From Balaenoptera acutorostrata (taxonomy: Eukaryota > Chordata > Mammalia > Artiodactyla > Balaenopteridae): a stretch of 64,000 bases of DNA. The stretch is taken from positions 1,922,001 to 1,986,000 of the forward strand of contig NW_026646025.1 of the NCBI RefSeq assembly GCF_949987535.1. The letters run 5' to 3'. The position numbers and the translations under genes are program-made. Positions 24,090 through 37,637 of this stretch are shown here, in pieces. The notes beneath the pieces are model-generated. The model was not told where the DNA came from, searched no databases, and worked only from the letters and a program-made list of their open reading frames with translations. Numbering within the stretch: the stretch's first letter is position 1; each line of letters begins with the position of its first letter.

Positions 24090-26469
24090 CTGATTCTGTT
24101 CCTAAGTCATGCCCTGACAGTGTCCTCAGCTAAGGGCCTGAGGCTAGGCCTCACTCAGGCCCTGTCGCTCTCCCTAAGTCAGGCTCTGATGCTGTCCCTA
24201 CCTGAAGCCCTGACACTGGTTCTAAATAAGGATCTGATACTCTCAGTAACTAAGGTTTTGACACTATGCTTAGGTCCTTTCCTGACACTCTCCCTAGACC
24301 ATAACCTGAGCCTGTCCCTAGCAAATGTCGTGCCTCTTATGCTAACTACAGCCCTGCTGCTGTCCTTAACTAAGGGCCTAAAATTACTCTCGAGGCTGTG
24401 ACCCTGTCCGTACCTAAGGCCTCGATGTTCGTCCTATTTCAGGGCCTGACACTGTCCCTAACTAAGGCCCTGCGGCCGTCAATATCTAAAGTCCTGACAC
24501 TATCCTGAGCTAATTTCTTGACCCATCTCTTACCAAGGTCCTGAAACTGTCCCTAAGGAAGCCCTGATGCTGTCTCGAAGTGAGGCCTTGAGGCTGTCCC
24601 TAACAGAGGCCCTGATAATATCTTTAACATAGCCCCTGAGGTTGATCCTACCGTGGCTCTTAGGCTGCTCCTAAGTCATGCCCTGACACTGTCTCTAGCT
24701 AAGGCCCTGACGCTAGGCCTCACTCAGGCCCTGTCCCACTCCCTAAGTCAGGCTCTGACGCTGTTCCTACCCGAAGCCCTGACACTCACTGCTCCTAAAT
24801 TAGGTCCTGATGTGCTAAGTAACTAAGGTCTTGACACTATCCCTAGGTCATTTCCTGACACTCTCCCTAGACCTTAACCTAACCTTCTCTTTAGCTACTG
24901 TCGAGATTAGCTAAAGAGATTCTTTAGAACGAGATTCTTTCATCTTCTGAATATAGTTTTCTTCAAAACGTAGTTTTTATAGTGTTACTAACTTTAAACA
25001 AAATGTACTCAACTGCTGTGGAATCTTCCTTCATAGGAGCGTGCATGGTTCACTTCTGCATCTGCTTGTGGTGGTGTTCAGGTTGCTTTCAGCTGTAGAT
25101 CCCCTTATGCTAGCTAAATCACTGATTCTGTCCCTAAATGAGGCCCTGAATTTAGGTGCGAGGGCGTGAACCTGTCCCTAACTGAGGCCTGGAGGCTCGT
25201 CCTAATGCAGGCCCTGACACTGTCCCTAACTAAGGCTCTGACACTACACCTAACTCAGTCACTGACACTGTACCTAACTAAGGCTCTGATGCTAGTCCTA
25301 ACTTAGGCCCTGACACTGCCTCTAACTAAGGCCCTGCTGCCATCAATATCTGAACACCTGATATTATCCTGAGCTAATAGCCTGACCCATGTCTTACCAA
25401 GGTCCTGAAACTTTCCCAAAGTAAGCCCTGACGCTGTCCCTAAGTGAGGCCTTGAGGCTATCCCTAACGGAGGCCCTGATAATAGCTTTAACAAAGACCC
25501 TAATGCTGATCCTACAGAGGCCTTTATGCTGCTCCTAAGTCATGCCCGGATACTGTCCCTTACTCAGGCCCTAAAGATAGGCCTCACTTAGGCCCTGTTG
25601 CTGTACCTTAGTTAGGCTCTGATGCTGTCCATACATCAAGCCCTGGCACTGGTCCTGATTAAGGCGCTCACGCTGCTGCTAACTAAGGCCCTGATGCTCT
25701 CAATAACTAAGGTCTTCTCGTTATCCCTTGGTCATTTCCTTTCACTATCTCTGGCCTGGAACCTGACTCTGTCCCGAGATAATCTCCTGCATCTTATGCT
25801 AACTGAAACCCTAATGCTCTCCCGAACTAAGGCCCTGACTACTCCTAACTAAGGACATGACACTGAATCTAACAAAGGCCCAGAATCTGTCCTTAATATA
25901 GGCCCTGATGCCAGCAATAACTAAAATCCTGACACTCTCCTGAGCTAATATCCTGACTCATTTCTAACCAAGGTCCTGACACTGTCCCGAAGAAAGCCCT
26001 GTCACTGTCTTTAAGTGAAGACCTGAGGCTGTCTGTAACTCAGACCCTGAAGCTTTCCCTAACTGAGGCCTTGACGCTGTGACTAACTAGGGCTCCGGTC
26101 ATGTCTTTACCTAGGAGCCTAAAGCTGATCCAACAAAGGCACTGATGCTGCTCCTAAGTCATTCCTTGACAGTGTCCCCAGCTAAGGGCCTGACATTAGG
26201 CCTTACTCAGGCCCTGTCACTCTCCCTAAGTCAGGCCCTCATGCTGTCCCTACCTGAAGCCCTAACACTGCTTCTGAATAAGTCCCTGAGAGTCTCGGTA
26301 ACAAAGGTCTTCACACTATCCTTAGGTCATTTCCTGACACGATTCCAAGCCTTTACCCTAACCCTGTCCCGAGCTAATGTCCTACCTCTTATGCTAACTA
26401 AAGACCTTATGCTGTGCCTAATTCAGGCACTGAATTTAGTCCCAAGGCCGCTAGACTGTCCCTAACTCG
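24090..26469 (+). repeat. Family B block 5 (complete, 2,380 bp)
   Basis: Fourth block of the 3,782 bp run. No difference from B4 was found by eye. Confidence 0.97.
24903..25102. other. 200 bp non-repetitive insert in B5
   Basis: Same offset and sequence as the B1 insert. Confidence 0.85.
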
Positions 26470-26842
26470 GCTCGATGCCCTTATCATCACAATGTTCCAT
26501 GACCACTGTCATCACAATGCTCTACGCCCTTGTCATCACAATGCTCCATAACCCCTGTCATCACAATGCTCCATGACCTTGGTCATCGCAATGCTACATG
26601 CCATTGTCATCACAATGCTCCATGCCCTTATCATCACAAGTCTCCATGACCCCTTTCATCACAAGTCTCCATGACGCTTGTCTAAAATGCTCCATGCCTG
26701 TGAAATCACAAAGCTCCATGCCCCCTGTCATCACAAGTCTCCATGACTCTTGTCATCACAATGCTCCATGGCCTTTGTCATCACAATGTTCCATGGCCCC
26801 TGTCATCACAGTGCTCCATGATACCTTTCATCGCAAATCTAG
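26470..26842 (+). repeat. A-block leader L5 (373 bp)
   Basis: Same as L4 by eye. Confidence 0.93.
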
Positions 26843-27871
26843 ATGACCACTGTCATCACAATGCCCCATGACAGATGTCATCACAATTCGCCATGGTCCT
26901 TGTCATCACAATGCTCCATGAACCGTGTCATCACAAGGTTCCAGGACATTTGTCATCACAATGATCCAAGATCACATTCATCACAGTGCTCCATGAAACC
27001 TGTCATCTCAATGCTCCATAGCCTTTGTATTCACAATGCTCCATGGCCCCTGTAATCACAGTGCTCCATGACCCTTTTCATCACAATGCTCCAAGACCGC
27101 TGTCAACAGAATGCCCCATGATGCCTGCCATCACAAATCTCCATGGCCTCTCTTACCAAAGAGCTCCATGATCCCTGTCAGCACAATGTTCCATGACAGT
27201 TTTCGTCACAATACTCCATGTCCTGTCTCATCAAGAGTTCTCTGCCCATATCATCACAATGTTCCTTGTCACCTTTAATCACAATGCTCCATACCCTTTC
27301 ACCACAATGCTCCAGAAATCTTGTCATCGCATTGTTCCTTAACCGTGTCATCACAATTCTCCATGAACCTTGTCATCACAATTCTCCAGAATTCTTGTCA
27401 TCACAATGTTCCATGGCCGTGTCATCACAATGCTCCATGGCCCTTGTCATCATAATGCTCCAGAATTCTTGTCATCACAATGTTCCATGACCGTATCATC
27501 ACAATGCTCCATGGCCCTTGTCAGCACAATGCTTCAGAATTCTTCTCATCAAAATGTTCCATGACCGTGTCATCACAATGCTCCATGGCCCTTGGCATCA
27601 CAATGCTCCAGATTTCTTGTCATCACAATGTTCCATGACCGTGTCATCACAATGCTCCATGGCCCTTGTCATGACAATGCTCCAGAATTCTTCTCATCAC
27701 AATGTTCCATGACCGTGTCATCACAATGCTCCATGGCGATTGGCATCACAATGCTCCAGAATTCTTGTCATCACAATGTTCCATGGCCGTGTCATCACAA
27801 TGCTCCATGGCCCTTGTCATCCTAATGCTCCAGAAATCTTGTCATTACTATATTCCATGAACGTGTCATCG
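26843..27871 (+). repeat. Terminal A module T5 (1,029 bp)
   Basis: No difference from T4 was found by eye; trimer array about 27300-27871. Confidence 0.92.
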
Positions 27872-30251
27872 CTGATTCTGTTCCTAAGTCATGCCCTGAC
27901 AGTGTCCTCAGCTAAGGGCCTGAGGCTAGGCCTCACTCAGGCCCTGTCGCTCTCCCTAAGTCAGGCTCTGATGCTGTCCCTACCTGAAGCCCTGACACTG
28001 GTTCTAAATAAGGATCTGATACTCTCAGTAACTAAGGTTTTGACACTATGCTTAGGTCCTTTCCTGACACTCTCCCTAGACCATAACCTGAGCCTGTCCC
28101 TAGCAAATGTCGTGCCTCTTATGCTAACTACAGCCCTGCTGCTGTCCTTAACTAAGGGCCTAAAATTACTCTCGAGGCTGTGACCCTGTCCGTACCTAAG
28201 GCCTCGATGTTCGTCCTATTTCAGGGCCTGACACTGTCCCTAACTAAGGCCCTGCGGCCGTCAATATCTAAAGTCCTGACACTATCCTGAGCTAATTTCT
28301 TGACCCATCTCTTACCAAGGTCCTGAAACTGTCCCTAAGGAAGCCCTGATGCTGTCTCGAAGTGAGGCCTTGAGGCTGTCCCTAACAGAGGCCCTGATAA
28401 TATCTTTAACATAGCCCCTGAGGTTGATCCTACCGTGGCTCTTAGGCTGCTCCTAAGTCATGCCCTGACACTGTCTCTAGCTAAGGCCCTGACGCTAGGC
28501 CTCACTCAGGCCCTGTCCCACTCCCTAAGTCAGGCTCTGACGCTGTTCCTACCCGAAGCCCTGACACTCACTGCTCCTAAATTAGGTCCTGATGTGCTAA
28601 GTAACTAAGGTCTTGACACTATCCCTAGGTCATTTCCTGACACTCTCCCTAGACCTTAACCTAACCTTCTCTTTAGCTACTGTCGAGATTAGCTAAAGAG
28701 ATTCTTTAGAACGAGATTCTTTCATCTTCTGAATATAGTTTTCTTCAAAACGTAGTTTTTATAGTGTTACTAACTTTAAACAAAATGTACTCAACTGCTG
28801 TGGAATCTTCCTTCATAGGAGCGTGCATGGTTCACTTCTGCATCTGCTTGTGGTGGTGTTCAGGTTGCTTTCAGCTGTAGATCCCCTTATGCTAGCTAAA
28901 TCACTGATTCTGTCCCTAAATGAGGCCCTGAATTTAGGTGCGAGGGCGTGAACCTGTCCCTAACTGAGGCCTGGAGGCTCGTCCTAATGCAGGCCCTGAC
29001 ACTGTCCCTAACTAAGGCTCTGACACTACACCTAACTCAGTCACTGACACTGTACCTAACTAAGGCTCTGATGCTAGTCCTAACTTAGGCCCTGACACTG
29101 CCTCTAACTAAGGCCCTGCTGCCATCAATATCTGAACACCTGATATTATCCTGAGCTAATAGCCTGACCCATGTCTTACCAAGGTCCTGAAACTTTCCCA
29201 AAGTAAGCCCTGACGCTGTCCCTAAGTGAGGCCTTGAGGCTATCCCTAACGGAGGCCCTGATAATAGCTTTAACAAAGACCCTAATGCTGATCCTACAGA
29301 GGCCTTTATGCTGCTCCTAAGTCATGCCCGGATACTGTCCCTTACTCAGGCCCTAAAGATAGGCCTCACTTAGGCCCTGTTGCTGTACCTTAGTTAGGCT
29401 CTGATGCTGTCCATACATCAAGCCCTGGCACTGGTCCTGATTAAGGCGCTCACGCTGCTGCTAACTAAGGCCCTGATGCTCTCAATAACTAAGGTCTTCT
29501 CGTTATCCCTTGGTCATTTCCTTTCACTATCTCTGGCCTGGAACCTGACTCTGTCCCGAGATAATCTCCTGCATCTTATGCTAACTGAAACCCTAATGCT
29601 CTCCCGAACTAAGGCCCTGACTACTCCTAACTAAGGACATGACACTGAATCTAACAAAGGCCCAGAATCTGTCCTTAATATAGGCCCTGATGCCAGCAAT
29701 AACTAAAATCCTGACACTCTCCTGAGCTAATATCCTGACTCATTTCTAACCAAGGTCCTGACACTGTCCCGAAGAAAGCCCTGTCACTGTCTTTAAGTGA
29801 AGACCTGAGGCTGTCTGTAACTCAGACCCTGAAGCTTTCCCTAACTGAGGCCTTGACGCTGTGACTAACTAGGGCTCCGGTCATGTCTTTACCTAGGAGC
29901 CTAAAGCTGATCCAACAAAGGCACTGATGCTGCTCCTAAGTCATTCCTTGACAGTGTCCCCAGCTAAGGGCCTGACATTAGGCCTTACTCAGGCCCTGTC
30001 ACTCTCCCTAAGTCAGGCCCTCATGCTGTCCCTACCTGAAGCCCTAACACTGCTTCTGAATAAGTCCCTGAGAGTCTCGGTAACAAAGGTCTTCACACTA
30101 TCCTTAGGTCATTTCCTGACACGATTCCAAGCCTTTACCCTAACCCTGTCCCGAGCTAATGTCCTACCTCTTATGCTAACTAAAGACCTTATGCTGTGCC
30201 TAATTCAGGCACTGAATTTAGTCCCAAGGCCGCTAGACTGTCCCTAACTCG
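27872..30251 (+). repeat. Family B block 6 (complete, 2,380 bp)
   Basis: Fifth and last block of the 3,782 bp run. It is the last block with C at 29214 and with AACAAAG at about 29272, both of which change in B7. Confidence 0.97.
28685..28884. other. 200 bp non-repetitive insert in B6
   Basis: Same offset and sequence as the B1 insert. Confidence 0.85.
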
Positions 30252-30624
30252 GCTCGATGCCCTTATCATCACAATGTTCCATGACCACTGTCATCACAAT
30301 GCTCTACGCCCTTGTCATCACAATGCTCCATAACCCCTGTCATCACAATGCTCCATGACCTTGGTCATCGCAATGCTACATGCCATTGTCATCACAATGC
30401 TCCATGCCCTTATCATCACAAGTCTCCATGACCCCTTTCATCACAAGTCTCCATGACGCTTGTCTAAAATGCTCCATGCCTGTGAAATCACAAAGCTCCA
30501 TGCCCCCTGTCATCACAAGTCTCCATGACTCTTGTCATCACAATGCTCCATGGCCTTTGTCATCACAATGTTCCATGGCCCCTGTCATCACAGTGCTCCA
30601 TGATACCTTTCATCGCAAATCTAG
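30252..30624 (+). repeat. A-block leader L6 (373 bp)
   Basis: Same as L4 by eye. Confidence 0.93.
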
Positions 30625-31653
30625 ATGACCACTGTCATCACAATGCCCCATGACAGATGTCATCACAATTCGCCATGGTCCTTGTCATCACAATGCTCCA
30701 TGAACCGTGTCATCACAAGGTTCCAGGACATTTGTCATCACAATGATCCAAGATCACATTCATCACAGTGCTCCATGAAACCTGTCATCTCAATGCTCCA
30801 TAGCCTTTGTATTCACAATGCTCCATGGCCCCTGTAATCACAGTGCTCCATGACCCTTTTCATCACAATGCTCCAAGACCGCTGTCAACAGAATGCCCCA
30901 TGATGCCTGCCATCACAAATCTCCATGGCCTCTCTTACCAAAGAGCTCCATGATCCCTGTCAGCACAATGTTCCATGACAGTTTTCGTCACAATACTCCA
31001 TGTCCTGTCTCATCAAGAGTTCTCTGCCCATATCATCACAATGTTCCTTGTCACCTTTAATCACAATGCTCCATACCCTTTCACCACAATGCTCCAGAAA
31101 TCTTGTCATCGCATTGTTCCTTAACCGTGTCATCACAATTCTCCATGAACCTTGTCATCACAATTCTCCAGAATTCTTGTCATCACAATGTTCCATGGCC
31201 GTGTCATCACAATGCTCCATGGCCCTTGTCATCATAATGCTCCAGAATTCTTGTCATCACAATGTTCCATGACCGTATCATCACAATGCTCCATGGCCCT
31301 TGTCAGCACAATGCTTCAGAATTCTTCTCATCAAAATGTTCCATGACCGTGTCATCACAATGCTCCATGGCCCTTGGCATCACAATGCTCCAGATTTCTT
31401 GTCATCACAATGTTCCATGACCGTGTCATCACAATGCTCCATGGCCCTTGTCATGACAATGCTCCAGAATTCTTCTCATCACAATGTTCCATGACCGTGT
31501 CATCACAATGCTCCATGGCGATTGGCATCACAATGCTCCAGAATTCTTGTCATCACAATGTTCCATGGCCGTGTCATCACAATGCTCCATGGCCCTTGTC
31601 ATCCTAATGCTCCAGAAATCTTGTCATTACTATATTCCATGAACGTGTCATCG
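30625..31653 (+). repeat. Terminal A module T6 (1,029 bp)
   Basis: No difference from T4 or T5 was found by eye. Confidence 0.92.
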
Positions 31654-34033
31654 CTGATTCTGTTCCTAAGTCATGCCCTGACAGTGTCCTCAGCTAAGGG
31701 CCTGAGGCTAGGCCTCACTCAGGCCCTGTCGCTCTCCCTAAGTCAGGCTCTGATGCTGTCCCTACCTGAAGCCCTGACACTGGTTCTAAATAAGGATCTG
31801 ATACTCTCAGTAACTAAGGTTTTGACACTATGCTTAGGTCCTTTCCTGACACTCTCCCTAGACCATAACCTGAGCCTGTCCCTAGCAAATGTCGTGCCTC
31901 TTATGCTAACTACAGCCCTGCTGCTGTCCTTAACTAAGGGCCTAAAATTACTCTCGAGGCTGTGACCCTGTCCGTACCTAAGGCCTCGATGTTCGTCCTA
32001 TTTCAGGGCCTGACACTGTCCCTAACTAAGGCCCTGCGGCCGTCAATATCTAAAGTCCTGACACTATCCTGAGCTAATTTCTTGACCCATCTCTTACCAA
32101 GGTCCTGAAACTGTCCCTAAGGAAGCCCTGATGCTGTCTCGAAGTGAGGCCTTGAGGCTGTCCCTAACAGAGGCCCTGATAATATCTTTAACATAGCCCC
32201 TGAGGTTGATCCTACCGTGGCTCTTAGGCTGCTCCTAAGTCATGCCCTGACACTGTCTCTAGCTAAGGCCCTGACGCTAGGCCTCACTCAGGCCCTGTCC
32301 CACTCCCTAAGTCAGGCTCTGACGCTGTTCCTACCCGAAGCCCTGACACTCACTGCTCCTAAATTAGGTCCTGATGTGCTAAGTAACTAAGGTCTTGACA
32401 CTATCCCTAGGTCATTTCCTGACACTCTCCCTAGACCTTAACCTAACCTTCTCTTTAGCTACTGTCGAGATTAGCTAAAGAGATTCTTTAGAACGAGATT
32501 CTTTCATCTTCTGAATATAGTTTTCTTCAAAACGTAGTTTTTATAGTGTTACTAACTTTAAACAAAATGTACTCAACTGCTGTGGAATCTTCCTTCATAG
32601 GAGCGTGCATGGTTCACTTCTGCATCTGCTTGTGGTGGTGTTCAGGTTGCTTTCAGCTGTAGATCCCCTTATGCTAGCTAAATCACTGATTCTGTCCCTA
32701 AATGAGGCCCTGAATTTAGGTGCGAGGGCGTGAACCTGTCCCTAACTGAGGCCTGGAGGCTCGTCCTAATGCAGGCCCTGACACTGTCCCTAACTAAGGC
32801 TCTGACACTACACCTAACTCAGTCACTGACACTGTACCTAACTAAGGCTCTGATGCTAGTCCTAACTTAGGCCCTGACACTGCCTCTAACTAAGGCCCTG
32901 CTGCCATCAATATCTGAACACCTGATATTATCCTGAGCTAATAGCCTGACCCATGTCTTACCAAGGTCCTGAAACTTTCCCAAAGTAAGCCCTGATGCTG
33001 TCCCTAAGTGAGGCCTTGAGGCTATCCCTAACGGAGGCCCTGATAATAGCTTTAACGAAGACCCTAATGCTGATCCTACAGAGGCCTTTATGCTGCTCCT
33101 AAGTCATGCCCGGATACTGTCCCTTACTCAGGCCCTAAAGATAGGCCTCACTTAGGCCCTGTTGCTGTACCTTAGTTAGGCTCTGATGCTGTCCATACAT
33201 CAAGCCCTGGCACTGGTCCTGATTAAGGCGCTCACGCTGCTGCTAACTAAGGCCCTGATGCTCTCAATAACTAAGGTCTTCTCGTTATCCCTTGGTCATT
33301 TCCTTTCACTATCTCTGGCCTGGAACCTGACTCTGTCCCGAGATAATCTCCTGCATCTTATGCTAACTGAAACCCTAATGCTCTCCCGAACTAAGGCCCT
33401 GACTACTCCTAACTAAGGACATGACACTGAATCTAACAAAGGCCCAGAATCTGTCCTTAATATAGGCCCTGATGCCAGCAATAACTAAAATCCTGACACT
33501 CTCCTGAGCTAATATCCTGACTCATTTCTAACCAAGGTCCTGACACTGTCCCGAAGAAAGCCCTGTCACTGTCTTTAAGTGAAGACCTGAGGCTGTCTGT
33601 AACTCAGACCCTGAAGCTTTCCCTAACTGAGGCCTTGACGCTGTGACTAACTAGGGCTCCGGTCATGTCTTTACCTAGGAGCCTAAAGCTGATCCAACAA
33701 AGGCACTGATGCTGCTCCTAAGTCATTCCTTGACAGTGTCCCCAGCTAAGGGCCTGACATTAGGCCTTACTCAGGCCCTGTCACTCTCCCTAAGTCAGGC
33801 CCTCATGCTGTCCCTACCTGAAGCCCTAACACTGCTTCTGAATAAGTCCCTGAGAGTCTCGGTAACAAAGGTCTTCACACTATCCTTAGGTCATTTCCTG
33901 ACACGATTCCAAGCCTTTACCCTAACCCTGTCCCGAGCTAATGTCCTACCTCTTATGCTAACTAAAGACCTTATGCTGTGCCTAATTCAGGCACTGAATT
34001 TAATCCCAAGGCCGCTAGACTGTCCCTAACTCG
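31654..34033 (+). repeat. Family B block 7 (complete, 2,380 bp)
   Basis: First block of the B7-B9 haplotype: T at 32996 (GATGCTG for GACGCTG), G at 33057 (AACGAAG for AACAAAG) and A at 34003 (AATTTAATCC for AATTTAGTCC). B10 shares only the AACGAAG variant (54425). Confidence 0.97.
32467..32666. other. 200 bp non-repetitive insert in B7
   Basis: Same offset and sequence as the B1 insert, even though the flanking B monomers carry the B7-B9 variants. Confidence 0.85.
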
Positions 34034-34406
34034 GCTCGATGCCCTTATCATCACAATGTTCCATGACCACTGTCATCACAATGCTCTACGCCCTTGTCAT
34101 CACAATGCTCCATAACCCCTGTCATCACAATGCTCCATGACCTTGGTCATCGCAATGCTACATGCCATTGTCATCACAATGCTCCATGCCCTTATCATCA
34201 CAAGTCTCCATGACCCCTTTCATCACAAGTCTCCATGACCCTTGTCTAAAATGCTCCATGCCTGTGAAATCACAAAGCTCCATGCCCCCTGTCATCACAA
34301 GTCTCCATGACTCTTGTCATCACAATGCTCCATGGCCTTTGTCATCACAATGTTCCATGGCCCCTGTCATCACAGTGCTCCATGATACCTTTCATCGCAA
34401 ATCTAG
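34034..34406 (+). repeat. A-block leader L7 (373 bp)
   Basis: L7, L8 and L9 read GACCCTTGTC near 34238 where the other leaders have GACGCTTGTC, the same grouping as B7-B9. Confidence 0.93.
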
Positions 34407-36608
34407 ATGACCACTGTCATCACAATGCCCCATGACAGATGTCATCACAATTCGCCATGGTCCTTGTCATCACAATGCTCCATGAACCGTGTCATCACAA
34501 GGTTCCAGGACACTTGTCATCACAATGATCCAAGATCACATTCATCACAGTGCTCCATGAAACCTGTCATCTCAATGCTCCATAGCCTTTGTATTCACAA
34601 AGCTCCATGGCCCCTGTAATCACAGTGCTCCATGACCCTTTTCATCACAATGCTCCAAGACCGCTCTCAACACAATGCCCCATGACGCCTGACATCACAA
34701 ATCTCCATAGCCTCTCTTACCAAAGAGCTCCATGATCCCTGTCAGCAGAATGTTCCATGACACTTTTCGTCACAATACTGCATGACCACTGTCATCACAG
34801 AGTTCTCTGCCCATATCATCACAATGTTCCTTGTCACCTTTAATCACAATGCTCCATACCCTTTCACCACAATGCTCCAGAAATCTTGTCATCGCATTGT
34901 TCCTTGACCGTGTCATCACAATTCTCCATAAAACTTGTCATCACAATTCTCCAGAATTCTTGTCATCACAATGTTCCATGGCCGTGTCATCACAATGCTC
35001 CATGGCCCTTGTCAGGACAATGCTCCAGAATTCTTCTCATCACAATGTTCCATGACTGTGTCATCACAATGCTCCATGGCCATTGTCATCACAATGCTCC
35101 AGAATTCTTGTCATCACAATGTTCCATGGCCGTGTCATCACAATGCTCCATGGCCCTTGTCTTTATAATGCTCCAGAATTCTTGTCATCACAATGTTCCA
35201 TGACCGTATCATCACAATGCTCCATGGCCCTTGTCAGCACAATGCTCCAGAATTCTTCTCATGACAATGTTCCATGACCGTGTCATCACAATGCTCCATG
35301 GCCCTTGTCAGCACAATGCTCCAGAATTCTTCTCATGACAATGTTCCATGACCGTGTCATCACAATGCTCCATGGCCCTTGTCATCGCAATGCTGCAGAA
35401 TTCTTGTCATCACCATGTTCCATGACCATGTCATCACAATGGTCCATGGCCCTTGTCAGCACAATGCTCCAGAATTCTAGTCATCACAATGTTCCATGAC
35501 CGTGTCATCAAAATGCTACATGACCCTAGTCATCACAGTTCTCCATGACCTTTGTCATCACAATGCTCTATGTCGCTTTTCATCACAATTCTCAATGACC
35601 ACTTTAATCACTATGCTCACTGACCATTTTCATCATATTTCTCTAGTGTCATTACAATACCCCATGGCCCCTTTCTTCACAATGCTCCATGATGCCTGTC
35701 ATCACAATGCTCCATGGCTTTTGTTATCACAATGCTCCAGGACCAGTTTCATCACAATTCTCCATCCCCTTTGTCATCATGGTGCACAATGAAACCTTTC
35801 ATTAAAATGCTCCATGACACTAGTCATCACAATACTCCATGGCCTTTATCGTCACAATGCTCCCATGCACTTTTCATCACGATGTTCCATGAATACTTTC
35901 ATCACATTGCTCCATGACCATTTTCATCACAATAGTCCATACCCTTGTCAACACAATGCTGCATAATCCCTGTCATCACAATTCTCCATGACTTCTGTCA
36001 TCACAATAATCCAGGACAATTTTCATTACAGTGCTCCATGATACCTTTCATCACAATTCCTAGATGATCAATGTCACACAATGCCCCATAACACTTGTCA
36101 TCACAATTCGCTATGACCCTTGTCATCACAATACTCGATGAACCGTGTCATCACAATGTTCCAGGAGAATGTCATCACAATGATCCATGTGTACTTCCAT
36201 CACCATGCTCCAATATCCCTGTCATCACAAAGCTCCATGGCCCCTGTTATCATATTGCTCCATGATCTCTTTCATCACAATGCTCCATGACCACTGTCAT
36301 CACCATGCCTCATAACGGCTCTCATCTCAATGCTCCATGGCCCCTTTCATCACAATGCTCCATGAACCCTGTCATCACAATGTACCCTGCCCTTTTCATC
36401 ACAAAGCTCCGTGGGCCCTGTCATCACAATGCTCCATGCCCTTGTCATCAAAATGCTCCAGAACTCTTGTCATCATAATGCTCCATGCCAATGTCATCAA
36501 AATGCCCCATGACACTTGTCATCACAATGCTCCATGGCCTTTGTCATCACAATGTTCCATGGCCCCTGTCATCACAGTGCTCCATGATACCTTTCATCGC
36601 AAATCTAG
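34407..36608 (+). repeat. Internal A module M7 (2,202 bp)
   Basis: Divergent segment, trimer array (about 34865-35505) and 3' segment (about 35505-36608). The array has a CTTTATAATG monomer near 35160 and repeated TCTCATGACAATG monomers. The 3' segment lacks one 25 bp monomer near 36010 (the CTTCATGCCCCCAG monomer present near 4925). It is the only internal module of this A block and is nearly the same as the modules at 40391 and 48157. Confidence 0.9.
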
Positions 36609-37637
36609 ATGACCACTGTCATCACAATGCCCCATGACAGATGTCATCACAATTCGCCATGGTCCTTGTCATCACAATGCTCCATGAACCGTGTCATCAC
36701 AAGGTTCCAGGACATTTGTCATCACAATGATCCAAGATCACATTCATCACAGTGCTCCATGAAACCTGTCATCTCAATGCTCCATAGCCTTTGTATTCAC
36801 AATGCTCCATGGCCCCTGTAATCACAGTGCTCCATGACCCTTTTCATCACAATGCTCCAAGACCGCTGTCAACAGAATGCCCCATGATGCCTGCCATCAC
36901 AAATCTCCATGGCCTCTCTTACCAAAGAGCTCCATGATCCCTGTCAGCACAATGTTCCATGACAGTTTTCGTCACAATACTCCATGTCCTGTCTCATCAA
37001 GAGTTCTCTGCCCATATCATCACAATGTTCCTTGTCACCTTTAATCACAATGCTCCATACCCTTTCACCACAATGCTCCAGAAATCTTGTCATCGCATTG
37101 TTCCTTAACCGTGTCATCACAATTCTCCATGAACCTTGTCATCACAATTCTCCAGAATTCTTGTCATCACAATGTTCCATGGCCGTGTCATCACAATGCT
37201 CCATGGCCCTTGTCATCATAATGCTCCAGAATTCTTGTCATCACAATGTTCCATGACCGTATCATCACAATGCTCCATGGCCCTTGTCAGCACAATGCTT
37301 CAGAATTCTTCTCATCAAAATGTTCCATGACCGTGTCATCACAATGCTCCATGGCCCTTGGCATCACAATGCTCCAGATTTCTTGTCATCACAATGTTCC
37401 ATGACCGTGTCATCACAATGCTCCATGGCCCTTGTCATGACAATGCTCCAGAATTCTTCTCATCACAATGTTCCATGACCGTGTCATCACAATGCTCCAT
37501 GGCGATTGGCATCACAATGCTCCAGAATTCTTGTCATCACAATGTTCCATGGCCGTGTCATCACAATGCTCCATGGCCCTTGTCATCCTAATGCTCCAGA
37601 AATCTTGTCATTACTATATTCCATGAACGTGTCATCG
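36609..37637 (+). repeat. Terminal A module T7 (1,029 bp)
   Basis: T2-T8 haplotype including the GGACATTTG variant near 36715. Trimer array about 37070-37637, ending in B8. Confidence 0.92.

Larger units (their letters stand above)
12744..31653 (+). repeat. Five tandem 3,782 bp higher-order units (B+L+T)
   Basis: Units start at 12744, 16526, 20308, 24090 and 27872. Each is 2,380 bp of B, a 373 bp leader and a 1,029 bp terminal module, with no internal modules. The copies differ at only a handful of bases that I could find, for example 15652, 15859/19641, 19334 and the C-to-T at 23167. The last three looked identical by eye. This is the most uniform part of the window and implies recent amplification by unequal exchange, or possibly an assembly copy-number artefact. 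Confidence 0.95.
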
